Assembly: GCF_003626655.1 (NCBI RefSeq)
Contig: NZ_RBAN01000002.1
Coordinates: 620,001-684,000, forward strand
Direction of reading: 5' to 3'
Origin: Micromonospora costi
Lineage (GTDB): Bacteria > Actinomycetota > Actinomycetes > Mycobacteriales > Micromonosporaceae
Length of the DNA stretch: 64,000 bases
Under the pieces are notes generated by a model that was given only the letters and a program-made list of their open reading frames with translations, searched no databases and was not told where the DNA came from. Positions 1-7,215 of the stretch are shown piece after piece (position 1 is the first letter of the stretch; each line of letters starts with the position of its first letter). The translations under genes were made by a program, and so were the position numbers.

Positions 1-87
1 GGGACAGCGAGGCGAGGGTCACGGATGCACACGGTACCGCTGTCGACCCCTTCGGTGGCACCCCGGTCCGCCGCTCGGGTCGTCGCG

Positions 88-116
88 GTGACTTCTGGTT
101 TGCACCGCCGTAGGCT
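88..116 (+). promoter_or_regulatory. Promoter of NUDIX gene, leaderless
   Basis: A GTGACT (-35) at 88-93 and a TAGGCT (-10) at 111-116 are separated by 17 bp. The ATG at 125 follows eight bases after the -10 box and has no Shine-Dalgarno sequence, so transcription should begin at or next to the start codon. This supports ATG 125 over the in-frame TTG at 119. Confidence 0.55.
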
Positions 117-124
117 CTTTGTCC

Positions 125-706
125 ATGAGCGGGCTCACCTGGACGGTGGCCGCGGTCGTCACCGACGACGCCGGCCGGGTGCTGCTCTGCCGCCAGGGCC
201 GCGGCGAGCGCCGCTACGCGCTGCCCGGTGGCCGGCTCCGCCCCGCGGAGAGCCCGTTACCCGCCGTGATCCGCGACATCCGCGCGGAGACGGGCTGGGA
301 CGTCGAGATCACGGACCTGGTGGGGCTCTACCACGTGGGCGCCCCGGTGCCCGGCGCCGTACCGCCGCCCGGGCGCGCCGGGCCGCTTCCGGACGTCCTG
401 GTGCACGTGTTCCGGGCGCGTACGCGCGGCGCCCGCCCGGCCGCCGGTCCCACGGGTGGGTGCCGGCTCTCCTGGCACGACCCGGCCAGCCTGCCCGACA
501 CGCTCACCCCGACCACCCGCGCAGCGCTGGCCGACGCGCTGGCCGGCCGCTCCGGCGTCCTGCGTACCTGCGTGACAACGCCCGCGGCCGGCGGTGCGGC
601 GGGCGGCGGCGGTGCGGCGGTCGGGCGCGCCCCGGAGCAGCGCGCCGGGTCGTCCCCGGCGGACCCCGCCGCCTCCCCGCCCCGCCGGTCACCCGGCGAC
701 GCCTGA
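125..706 (+). CDS. NUDIX hydrolase with degenerate box
   Basis: A 193-residue NUDIX-fold protein, expected to hydrolyse a nucleoside diphosphate linked to another group. The Nudix box spans residues 36-58 (GGRLRPAE then RDIRAETGW). It fits the G-x5-E-x7 spacing, but the usual REUXEE reads RDIRAE: the first Glu is Asp and one acidic residue is Ala, while the final metal-binding Glu (E55) is kept. The last 45 residues are low-complexity Ala/Gly/Pro. I chose ATG 125 because a promoter -10 box sits eight bases upstream. The gene converges on trpA across a shared hairpin. The substrate cannot be told from sequence. Confidence 0.75.
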   Translation: MSGLTWTVAAVVTDDAGRVLLCRQGRGERRYALPGGRLRPAESPLPAVIRDIRAETGWDVEITDLVGLYHVGAPVPGAVPPPGRAGPLPDVLVHVFRARTRGARPAAGPTGGCRLSWHDPASLPDTLTPTTRAALADALAGRSGVLRTCVTTPAAGGAAGGGGAAVGRAPEQRAGSSPADPAASPPRRSPGDA

Positions 707-747
707 CGACCTCGGGGAGGCCGACAGATCAACTCCGGGTCGGGGAA

Positions 748-780
748 GTCGCGGTGTCCGACCGCGCCGGACACCGCGAC
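748..780. terminator. Bidirectional hairpin terminator
   Basis: A perfect 13-bp stem (748-760 with 768-780) closes a 7-nt loop between the convergent NUDIX and trpA stop codons. A second small hairpin (7-bp arms 777-783 and 787-793) overlaps its end. There is no T-tract, as is common for actinobacterial terminators. Confidence 0.6.
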
Positions 781-839
781 ATCAGGGATGTCGAGTCGAT
801 CACCGCGCCGGCGGCCGACCGACCGGCCGGACGGCCGGG

Positions 840-1643
840 TCAGCGGGACAGGTTGCGGACGCCCTCGGCCAGTTCGGCGCTCAGCGTACGCAGCGCCCCG
901 AGCCCGCTGTCGAGATCCGGGCTGTCGAGCACGCAGCGAACGAGGGCGCTGCCCACGATCACGCCGTCGGCGTACCCGCCGACCGTGCCGGCCTGCGCAC
1001 CCGTGCCCACGCCCAGCCCCACGCCGACGGGCAGGTCGCTGACCTCACGGACCCGGGAGACCAGCACGGGCGCCGCCGCGGAGGTCTGCGCCCGTGCGCC
1101 GGTGACCCCCATGAGGGCGGTCGCGTAGACGAACCCCCGGCAGTGCCCCACGGTCATCGCGACGCGGGCGTCCGTGGAGGACGGCGCCACCAGGAACGTC
1201 CGGTCCAACCCGTACGCGTCCGAGGCGGCCAGCCACTCGTCGGCCTCCTCTGGAATGAGATCCGGGGTGATGAGGCCGGTGCCGCCGGCCGCGTCGAGGT
1301 CGCGGGCGAACGCGTCGACCCCGTACCGCTCGATCGGGTTCCAGTAGGTCATCGTGACCACCGGCGCGCCGGTGGCCGCGATCGCCTCGATGATGCGCAG
1401 CGCGTCAGCGGTGCGGACGCCGCCGGCGAGCGCGATGTCGCTCGCCTTCTGGATGACCGGGCCGTCCATCACCGGGTCGGAGTACGGGATCTCCACCTCG
1501 ATGACGTCGACTCCGGCCTCGACCATCGCCGTCATCGCCGCGATGCTGCCCTCGACGGTGGGAAAACCGGCCGGCATGCAGCCGACCAGCAACGCCCGGC
1601 CCTCCGCGCGCGCCTTGTCGAACGCGATCCCGATCCGGCTCAT
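840..1643 (-). CDS. trpA: Tryptophan synthase alpha chain
   Basis: TrpA cleaves indole-3-glycerol phosphate to indole and glyceraldehyde 3-phosphate, passing indole to TrpB through the alpha2beta2 tunnel. The 267-residue length is normal. The catalytic pair is visible as E49 (in VIEVE) and D60 (in SDPVMDGP), matching the Salmonella numbering. The C-terminal phosphate-binding glycine region is also present (GVGLGVGTGAQ, ADGVIVGSA). The ATG at 1643 overlaps the trpB stop by one base (TGATG), so translation should be coupled. It is the last gene of trpCBA; no trpD or trpF is present in the window. Confidence 0.97.
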   Translation of the reverse strand: MSRIGIAFDKARAEGRALLVGCMPAGFPTVEGSIAAMTAMVEAGVDVIEVEIPYSDPVMDGPVIQKASDIALAGGVRTADALRIIEAIAATGAPVVTMTYWNPIERYGVDAFARDLDAAGGTGLITPDLIPEEADEWLAASDAYGLDRTFLVAPSSTDARVAMTVGHCRGFVYATALMGVTGARAQTSAAAPVLVSRVREVSDLPVGVGLGVGTGAQAGTVGGYADGVIVGSALVRCVLDSPDLDSGLGALRTLSAELAEGVRNLSR

Positions 1644-2881
1644 CACTGCTCCTTGTCGAGGATGCCGAAGTAGCCGCCGGCGGTGTGGACGTCCTTGTCG
1701 CCCCGGCCGGAGAGGTTGACCACGATGGTGGGCTCCCGGCCCAGCTCGGCCGCGAGCTTCGGGGCGATCGTGAGGGCGCCGGCGAGCGCGTGGGAGCTCT
1801 CGATCGCCGGGATGATCCCCTCGGTGCGGCAGAGCAGCTGGAACGCGGCCATCGCCTCGTCGTCGGTGACCGGCAGGTACGTGGCCCGGCCGGTGTCGTG
1901 CAGCCACGCGTGCTCCGGCCCCACGCCCGGGTAGTCCAGACCCGCGGAGATCGAGTGCGACTCGACCGTCTGGCCGTCTTCGTCCTGGAGCACGTACGTG
2001 CGGGTGCCGTGCAGCACGCCCGTCGAGCCGCCGGTGATGCTGGCCGCGTGCCGGCCCGTGGTCACGCCCTCGCCGCCGGCCTCGAAGCCGTACAGCCGCA
2101 CGTCCGGGTCGCCCACGAAGGCGTGGAAGATGCCGAGCGCGTTGGAGCCGCCACCCACGCAGGCGGCCACCGCGTCGGGCAGCGCGCCGGTCAGGTCGAG
2201 GCACTGCTGGCGGGCCTCGTCGCCGATGCCGCGGACGAAGTCACGGACGAGGGAGGGGAACGGGTGCGGCCCGGCCGCGGTGCCGATCAGGTAGTGGGTG
2301 TCGTCCACGTTGGCGACCCAGTCCCGCATCGCCTCGTTCATGGCGTCCTTGAGGGTGCGGGAGCCGGTGGTCACCGGGACGACGGTGGCGCCGAGCATCC
2401 GCATCCGGGCCACGTTCAGCGCCTGCCGCTGGGTGTCCACCTCGCCCATGTAGACCACGCAGTCGAGGTCGAAGAGCGCGGCCGCGGTGGCGGCGGCCAC
2501 CCCGTGCTGCCCGGCGCCGGTCTCGGCGATCACCCGCCGCTTGCCCATCCGGCGGGTCAGCAGGGCCTGGCCGAGCACGTTGCGCACCTTGTGCGCACCG
2601 GTGTGGTTCAGGTCCTCGCGCTTGAGCAGCACCCGGGCGCCCAGCTTCGCCGAGAAGCGGCGGGCCTCGTACAGCAGCGACGGGGTGGCGGCGTAGTCGC
2701 GCAGCAGGGCGGCGAACTCGGCCCGGAACGCCTCGTCGGCCATCGCCGTACGCCACGCCCCGTCGAGTTCGTCGAGGGCGGCGACCAGCGCCTCCGGGAC
2801 GAACCGGCCACCGAACCGGCCGTAGTGGCCGGCGGCGTCGGGGAACGGACCGGCCGGGGCGGCCATGGCGTCGGCGCTCAT
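1643..2881 (-). CDS. trpB: Tryptophan synthase beta chain
   Basis: TrpB is the PLP enzyme that condenses indole with serine to give tryptophan. The protein is 412 residues, the usual size. Motifs seen: [11 protein letters not shown] near the N terminus, [16 protein letters not shown] with the PLP lysine K98, the AETGAGQHG catalytic-glutamate loop, and the GGGSNALG phosphate-binding loop. The start ATG at 2881 has a GAGAGG ribosome site about five bases upstream. It follows trpC after 35 bp. The small trpX/trpM gene that sits between trpC and trpB in streptomycetes is absent. Its stop overlaps trpA. Confidence 0.97.
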   Translation of the reverse strand: MSADAMAAPAGPFPDAAGHYGRFGGRFVPEALVAALDELDGAWRTAMADEAFRAEFAALLRDYAATPSLLYEARRFSAKLGARVLLKREDLNHTGAHKVRNVLGQALLTRRMGKRRVIAETGAGQHGVAAATAAALFDLDCVVYMGEVDTQRQALNVARMRMLGATVVPVTTGSRTLKDAMNEAMRDWVANVDDTHYLIGTAAGPHPFPSLVRDFVRGIGDEARQQCLDLTGALPDAVAACVGGGSNALGIFHAFVGDPDVRLYGFEAGGEGVTTGRHAASITGGSTGVLHGTRTYVLQDEDGQTVESHSISAGLDYPGVGPEHAWLHDTGRATYLPVTDDEAMAAFQLLCRTEGIIPAIESSHALAGALTIAPKLAAELGREPTIVVNLSGRGDKDVHTAGGYFGILDKEQ

Positions 2882-2916
2882 CGGGATCCTCTCGCTGCGG
2901 GTGGACCGGCGCGGGA

Positions 2917-3780
2917 TCAGCGCACCGGGCGGGGCGTTGCCGGGTGGTTGCCGGCGTTGACCAGCTCGGCCACCGCCTCCCGGGGGCTCTTCTGGGTGAC
3001 CAGACCCTCGCCGACCAGGACCGCGTCGGCCCCGGCGGAGGCGTACCGGATGAGGTCGTGCGGGCCGCGCACGCCGGACTCGGCGATCTTCACGACGCTG
3101 CTGGGCAGGCCGGGCGCGATCCGCTCGAACACCGAGCGGTCGACCTCCAGGGTACGCAGGTTGCGGGCGTTGACCCCGATGACCTGCGCGCCGGCCTCCA
3201 GCGCCCGGTCGGCCTCCTCCTCGTCGTGCACCTCGACGAGCGCCGTCATGCCGAGCGACTCGATCCGCTCCAGCAGCCCGACCAGCGCGTTCTGCTCCAG
3301 CGCGGCGACGATCAGCAGCACCAGATCGGCGCCGTGCGCCCGCGCCTCGTGCACCTGGTAGCTGGAGACCACGAAGTCCTTGCGCAGGACCGGGATGCGG
3401 ACGGCGGCGCGGACGGCGGCGAGGTCGTCCAACGAGCCGCCGAACCAGCGCCCCTCGGTCAGCACGCTGATCGCCCGTGCGCCACCGGCCGCGTAGTCGC
3501 CGGCCAGGTCGGCCGGGTCGGCGATCTCCGCGAGCCGCCCCTTGGACGGCGACGCGCGCTTCACCTCGGCGATCACCGCGACGCCGGGCCGGCGCAGGGC
3601 GGCGTACGCGTCCAGCGGTGGCGGGGCTCCGGCGGCCAACTCCTTGATCCGCTCGAGCGGAACCTGCTCCTGGCGGCGCGCGACGTCCTCGCGCACCCCG
3701 GCCAGGATCTCGTCGAGCACGCTTGCGGACGCGCCCGAACCGGCCCCGTCCCCCTCCGCGTGCGCATGCTCAGCAGTCAC
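2917..3780 (-). CDS. trpC: Indole-3-glycerol phosphate synthase
   Basis: TrpC converts CdRP to indole-3-glycerol phosphate. Family motifs: [13 protein letters not shown] (first strand and catalytic Lys), VLRKDFVV (second catalytic Lys), [12 protein letters not shown], and VKIAESG. I chose GTG 3780 (287 aa) because GGGGAG lies seven bases upstream. An in-frame ATG at 3807 (296 aa) lies six bases after a TAGCAT -10 box and could be a leaderless start, so the first nine residues are uncertain. It heads the trpCBA transcript and is separated from the trpE unit by a plus-strand gene. A perfect 22-bp palindrome covers its -35 region. Confidence 0.95.
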   Translation of the reverse strand: MTAEHAHAEGDGAGSGASASVLDEILAGVREDVARRQEQVPLERIKELAAGAPPPLDAYAALRRPGVAVIAEVKRASPSKGRLAEIADPADLAGDYAAGGARAISVLTEGRWFGGSLDDLAAVRAAVRIPVLRKDFVVSSYQVHEARAHGADLVLLIVAALEQNALVGLLERIESLGMTALVEVHDEEEADRALEAGAQVIGVNARNLRTLEVDRSVFERIAPGLPSSVVKIAESGVRGPHDLIRYASAGADAVLVGEGLVTQKSPREAVAELVNAGNHPATPRPVR

Positions 3781-3813
3781 CAACGGACTCCCCTCTCCGG
3801 GTGTCATGGGCCG

Positions 3814-3819
3814 ATGCTA
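3814..3819 (-). promoter_or_regulatory. -10 box of trpCBA promoter
   Basis: Read on the minus strand, 3819-3814 is TAGCAT. It would place the transcription start near 3807, either at the in-frame ATG or 27 nt before the preferred GTG of trpC. The -35 hexamer predicted at 17-bp spacing falls inside the palindrome at 3825-3846 and is weak, so the promoter may depend on whatever binds there. Confidence 0.4.
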
Positions 3820-3824
3820 GGGGG

Positions 3825-3846
3825 CGCCACCTGGCGCCAGGTGGCG
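3825..3846. promoter_or_regulatory. Perfect 22-bp palindrome at trpC promoter
   Basis: Each half is CGCCACCTGGC followed by its exact reverse complement. It lies 5 bp upstream of the trpC -10 box and covers the -35 position, a typical place for a repressor or activator dimer. No known regulator consensus is recognised, and the regulator is not encoded beside it. Confidence 0.5.
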
Positions 3847-4195
3847 GGGGTATGGCGCTGCTCACGAAAGGGCCTGCGGCATAATGGCCGACCTGCCGTG
3901 AAGGCGAAGTCACGCAGCGCCACCTCCGTCATCGACGGGCGCCACTCGGCCCGGCCGGGGGCGCATCGACCGCGACCCATCGATCATGCCACTCCGCCGG
4001 CACCGTGTCGCCAGTGACGCCGTTCGATGCTGTGACCAAGCTCAAGGCCGGAAGCCCCTGCCCTGGTACGGGCCATCGACGGACCGTTGATGCGACGGAC
4101 ACCACGGCGAAACGTGAGCCGGCGAGCATGTGGGTCGGGCAGACTCGATGGCGCGCCTGCCCACCGTCGCCACCCATCCTCCGTGCGGAGTGACC
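3847..4195. other. Intergenic stretch without convincing gene
   Basis: About 350 bp between the trpC promoter and the small plus-strand gene. A CATAAT at 3880-3885 could be a plus-strand -10 box, without a good -35. A 39-codon GTG frame from 3898 and a 62-codon ATG frame from 4005 are open, but neither has family resemblance or a ribosome site. No tRNA or attenuator with tandem Trp codons was seen. Confidence 0.4.
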
Positions 4196-4462
4196 ATGAG
4201 CACTGCCGGTCCGAACCCCAGCATCGGCCTGACCACCATCTCCCGTACCGTCGCGTCCCTCGCCGTGGGCGTCGTGCACACGGTGGAGCGCGCGGTGATC
4301 GGCGAGGGACGGATGCGTACGGCACGCGGCAACGCGTGGGAGGCCGTGTGCGCCGACCGTGCCCGCGCCGACCGCCGCGCCGAGCTGGACCGGCTCGTGG
4401 CCGAACTCGCCGCCGCGCGGGCCGCCGCCCGCCGCAGCCGCGAGAAGCAGCCGGTCAGCTGA
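4196..4462 (+). CDS. Small hypothetical protein, helical C terminus
   Basis: An 88-residue protein I do not recognise. The start ATG 4196 is preceded by CGGAG at five-base spacing. Residues about 10-40 are mixed (SIGLTTISRTVASLAVGVVH). From about residue 45 on, the sequence is Ala/Arg/Glu-rich (RAELDRLVAELAAARAAAR), which should form a charged helix or coiled coil. It stands on the plus strand between trpC and the Trp membrane gene, both minus, and its stop overlaps the latter's end by 8 bp. This placement splits the trp genes into two transcripts. The function is unknown. Confidence 0.55.
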   Translation: MSTAGPNPSIGLTTISRTVASLAVGVVHTVERAVIGEGRMRTARGNAWEAVCADRARADRRAELDRLVAELAAARAAARRSREKQPVS

Positions 4463-5036
4463 CCGTCGGGTCCTCGCCCCGGTCCAGCGCGTCCCACGCC
4501 TCGGTGGTGCGCCGCCCGGTCACCGGACCCCCCGCCGGCGGCGCGGCCGGCGGGGCCGCTTTCCGGACCGGGCGCTCGTAGCGGGCCCCCATGGCCGGCC
4601 AGCGCCGTCCCCGCAGCGCCGTCAGCGCCCCGCCGCCCGCGGCCAGCAGCCCGCCCACCAGGCTGAGGGCCGGCCACTGCCGGCTCACCGTGCCCTCGAA
4701 CGCGGCCACCAGCCCGTAGCCCCCGCCGGCCGCCACCACGAGCCCCAGCAGGGCGAGCAGGGCACCAAGTCCCTGGCGCAGCCGCCCCCGGGTCGCGAGG
4801 ACGGCGCCCCCGCCGGCGAGGCCGACCACCGCGAGGGCGGGCAGCCACGGCAGCAGGCCGGCGCCCGTGCGGGCCGCCCGCTCCGGCGGCAGCGGCGCCG
4901 GGCGCACGGTCAGCTCGACCGACCAGGTACGGGTCGCCGCCCAGAGCGCCAGACCCGCGCCGGCCAGGCAGAGCAGCACGGCGTACGTCAGCTCGCGCCG
5001 GCCCGTCGCCCGCGCGTCCCCCTCGCCGGCGTTCAT
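4455..5036 (-). CDS. Trp biosynthesis-associated membrane protein
   Basis: A 193-residue integral membrane protein of the family found in actinobacterial trp operons (TIGR02234, Trp region conserved hypothetical membrane protein). Four hydrophobic segments are visible: about residues 17-35 (VLLCLAGAGLALWAA), 60-82, 88-112 and 122-142. A cytoplasmic Ala/Pro tail ends in TTEAWDALDRGEDPT, the conserved family signature. Its role is unknown; transport or membrane anchoring of the pathway is only a guess. The ATG at 5036 overlaps the stop of a 20-codon mini-ORF in the repeat cassette upstream, whose AGAGGTGA also serves as the ribosome site. Confidence 0.85.
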   Translation of the reverse strand: MNAGEGDARATGRRELTYAVLLCLAGAGLALWAATRTWSVELTVRPAPLPPERAARTGAGLLPWLPALAVVGLAGGGAVLATRGRLRQGLGALLALLGLVVAAGGGYGLVAAFEGTVSRQWPALSLVGGLLAAGGGALTALRGRRWPAMGARYERPVRKAAPPAAPPAGGPVTGRRTTEAWDALDRGEDPTVS

Positions 5037-5095
5037 CGGGTCACCTCTTCGTTCGCGACTGCGGGGCTCCGCTGCGCTGCACTCCTCGCGCTCAC
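5033..5095 (-). repeat. Coupling cassette copy B (59-bp repeat)
   Basis: The second unit of a tandem 59-bp repeat. On the minus strand it reads as a complete 20-codon ORF (VSARSAAQRS...EEVTR). Its GTG (5095-5093) overlaps the stop of copy A as GTGA, and its stop (5035-5033) overlaps the ATG of the Trp membrane gene as ATGA. The AGAGGTGA near its end is the only ribosome site for that gene. The 59-bp period is one less than 60, exactly what keeps each stop-start overlap. Whether the peptide accumulates is unknown. Confidence 0.75.
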
Positions 5096-5154
5096 CGGGT
5101 CACCTCTTCGTTCGCGACTGCGGGGCTCCGCTGCGCTGCACTCCTCGCGCTCAC
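5092..5154 (-). repeat. Coupling cassette copy A (59-bp repeat)
   Basis: The first unit of the tandem pair, identical in sequence to copy B over the 59-bp period. Its GTG (5154-5152) overlaps the trpE stop as GTGA, and its own stop overlaps the GTG of copy B. A ribosome finishing trpE could therefore re-initiate in turn on copy A, copy B and the membrane protein gene. A third copy lies at 15188-15250. Confidence 0.75.
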
Positions 5155-6704
5155 CGGGCCGCCCGGAGGGTTTCGGCCGCCGCGATGGCCGCGAGCACGG
5201 CCGCGGCCTTGTTCCGGGTCTCCTGGTCCTCCGCGGCCGGGTCGGAGTCGGCCACCACCCCGGCACCGGCCTGCACGTACGCCCGGCCGCCCCGGATCAG
5301 CGCGGTGCGGATGGCGATGGCCATGTCCAGATCGCCGCCGAAGCCGAAGTAGCCGACCGTGCCGCCGTAGACGCCGCGCCGGACCGGCTCCAGCTCCTCG
5401 ACGATCTCCATGGCCCGCACCTTGGGGGCGCCCGAGAGGGTGCCGGCGGGGAACGTGGCGGCCAGCGCGTCGAAGGCGGTCCGGTCCGCCCGCAGCGTGC
5501 CCACGACGGTCGAGACGATGTGCATGACGTGGCTGTACCGCTCGATGGTGGCGAACTCCGGCACCTCGACCGTGCCCGGCTGGCACACCCGGCCCAGGTC
5601 GTTGCGGCCCAGGTCGACCAGCATGACGTGCTCGGCCCGCTCCTTCGGGTCGGCCAGCAGCTCCGCCGCGAGGCGGCCGTCGGCCGCCGCGGTGGCGCCC
5701 CGCGGCCGGGTGCCGGCGATCGGGTGCAGCAGCGCCCGCCGCTCGCCGCCGGCCTCCGTGGTCACCTTCAGGTGCGCCTCGGGCGAGGAGCCGACGATGT
5801 CGAAGCCGTCGAAGCGCAGCAGGTACATGTACGGGCTGGGATTGGTGGTGCGCAGCACCCGGTAGACGTCCAGCGGGTCCGCGTGGGTGGGCCGCTCGAA
5901 ACGCTGGGAGAGCACGATCTGGAAGCACTCCCCGGCCCGGATCGCCTCCTTGGCCGCCTCCACGGCCTTCGGGTAGCCGCCGTCCGGCGTCCGGCTCGCC
6001 ACGTCGCCGGCCGGTGGGCGCGCGACCGTGGAGATCATCGGGGGGATCGGCCGCGACAGCGCGGTCGTCATGGCGTCCAGCCGGCCCACCGCGTGGTGGT
6101 ACGCCGCGGCCACCCGCGCGTCGCGGTCCGGCTCGTCCACCGGCGGCAGGACGGCGTTGGCCACCAGGATCGCCGAGCCGTCGTAGTGGTCGAGCACCAC
6201 GAGGTCGGTGGCGAGCATCATGCCCAGCTCCGGCACGCCGAGGTCGTCCTCGGTCAGCTCGGGCAGCCGCTCGAAGCGGCGGACGAGGTCGTAGCCGAGG
6301 TAACCGACCATGCCGCCGGTCAGCGGCGGCATCCCGCTCGCCGGATCCCAGGCCGGCCCGGCGAGGGCCGCCACGGTCTCCCGCAGCACGGCCACCGGGT
6401 CGCCCCCGGTGGGCAGGCCGGCCGGCGGCTGCCCGAGCCATTCGGCCGCGCCGTCCCGCTCGACCAGGGTGGCGCTGCTGCGTACGCCGATGAAGGAGTA
6501 GCGCGACCAGGCCATGCCGGCCGAGCCGGCCCCCTGCTCGGCGGACTCCAGCAGGAACGTGCCGGGACCGCCCGCGAGCTTGCGGTAGACGCCCACGGGG
6601 GTCTCCGCGTCGGCGAGCAGCCGCCGCGTCACCGGGACCACCCGCCACCGGCCGGCCAGCTCGGTGAAGGTCGCCTCGTCGGGGCTCACCGCGCCGTCGG
6701 TCAT
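5151..6704 (-). CDS. trpE: Anthranilate synthase component I
   Basis: TrpE converts chorismate, with ammonia from the TrpG partner, to anthranilate. The protein is 517 residues, full length. The N-terminal half has the feedback site motif FLLESAE (about residues 49-55). The C-terminal chorismate-binding half shows GECFQIVLSQRF, HPIAGTRPRG, the DLGRNDLGR metal/catalytic stretch, GTLSGAPKVRAMEI and YVQAGAGVVADSDP. The feedback motif favours TrpE over PabB. trpG is not in the window. The ATG 6704 overlaps the stop of a 15-codon mini-ORF; the trpE stop overlaps repeat copy A. Confidence 0.95.
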   Translation of the reverse strand: MTDGAVSPDEATFTELAGRWRVVPVTRRLLADAETPVGVYRKLAGGPGTFLLESAEQGAGSAGMAWSRYSFIGVRSSATLVERDGAAEWLGQPPAGLPTGGDPVAVLRETVAALAGPAWDPASGMPPLTGGMVGYLGYDLVRRFERLPELTEDDLGVPELGMMLATDLVVLDHYDGSAILVANAVLPPVDEPDRDARVAAAYHHAVGRLDAMTTALSRPIPPMISTVARPPAGDVASRTPDGGYPKAVEAAKEAIRAGECFQIVLSQRFERPTHADPLDVYRVLRTTNPSPYMYLLRFDGFDIVGSSPEAHLKVTTEAGGERRALLHPIAGTRPRGATAAADGRLAAELLADPKERAEHVMLVDLGRNDLGRVCQPGTVEVPEFATIERYSHVMHIVSTVVGTLRADRTAFDALAATFPAGTLSGAPKVRAMEIVEELEPVRRGVYGGTVGYFGFGGDLDMAIAIRTALIRGGRAYVQAGAGVVADSDPAAEDQETRNKAAAVLAAIAAAETLRAAR

Positions 6705-6748
6705 GGGTCCCGCCTCTCGTCCGCGACCGGGCGCCCGGAGGCGCTCAC
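6701..6748 (-). other. Diverged coupling mini-ORF before trpE
   Basis: A GTG at 6748 opens 15 codons (VSASGRPVADERRDP) whose stop overlaps the trpE ATG as ATGA. It shares with the 59-bp cassettes the VSA start, a GTCGCGgACG core, a purine-rich ribosome site and exactly 23 nt from the core to the downstream start codon. It is shorter and its first half is different, so it is either an old copy or a convergent solution. Confidence 0.4.
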
Positions 6749-6786
6749 GGCGCCGCCGCGCCCGGGACCGGTCACTGTACCGGGGC

Positions 6787-7215
6787 TCACGGGGCCTCCG
6801 CCCCGGTGACCGGCAGCTCCTCGAAGAAGCACGTGCGATGCCCGGTGTGGCAGGCGGCGCCGACCTGGTCGACGCTCACCAGCACCGCGTCGCCGTCGCA
6901 GTCCAGGGCCACCGAGCGGACGTACTGGTGGTGGCCGGAGGTGGCGCCCTTGACCCAGTACTCGCGGCGGCTGCGGGACCAGTAGGTGGCCCGGCCGGTG
7001 GTGAGCGTCCGGTGCAGCGCCTCGTCGTCCATCCAGGCGACCATCAGCACCTCGCCCGAGTCGTGCTGGCGGACCACGGCCGCCACCAGCCCGTCGGCGG
7101 TGCGTCGCAGCCGGGCCGCGATGGCCGGGTCGAGCCGGGACGGGCGGGCCGGGCCGGGCGGCGGCGGGTCGGTGGGGGCGCCGGTCACCGGCGCGTCAGG
7201 TACGGGCACAGTCAC
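6787..7215 (-). CDS. hisI: Phosphoribosyl-AMP cyclohydrolase
   Basis: HisI opens the adenine ring of PR-AMP in histidine synthesis. Zinc and magnesium ligands are clear: DCDGDAVL, and [10 protein letters not shown] near the C terminus. Earlier family motifs are [10 protein letters not shown] and [10 protein letters not shown]. From GTG 7215 the product is 142 residues, about normal, with GGGAG five bases upstream. The same frame is open far upstream into a nucleotidyltransferase domain without any stop, so HisI may also be made as the C-terminal part of a fusion. It lies just upstream of trpE, a usual actinobacterial arrangement. Confidence 0.9.
   Translation of the reverse strand: MTVPVPDAPVTGAPTDPPPPGPARPSRLDPAIAARLRRTADGLVAAVVRQHDSGEVLMVAWMDDEALHRTLTTGRATYWSRSRREYWVKGATSGHHQYVRSVALDCDGDAVLVSVDQVGAACHTGHRTCFFEELPVTGAEAP

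Noticed and set aside
1..118. A divergent or partial gene at the left edge
   Set aside because: Frames here are short and compositionally like shadow frames. Only the NUDIX promoter is supported.
119..124. TTG start two codons earlier for the NUDIX gene
   Set aside because: The -10 box places the transcription start at about ATG 125, so the TTG would not be in the transcript or would sit at its first base.
3898..4017. A 39-codon GTG frame as a Trp leader peptide or TrpM
   Set aside because: It contains no Trp codon, lies on the opposite strand to trpC, and does not resemble TrpM as I remember it.
4005..4193. A 62-codon plus-strand frame before the small hypothetical gene
   Set aside because: No ribosome site, no recognisable motif, and its C-terminal part covers the promoter and leader of the next gene.
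5033..5156. Tandem repeat as a CRISPR or attachment site
   Set aside because: The two units are directly adjacent with no spacer, and the third copy sits alone between ABC genes. The stop-start overlaps explain the structure better.
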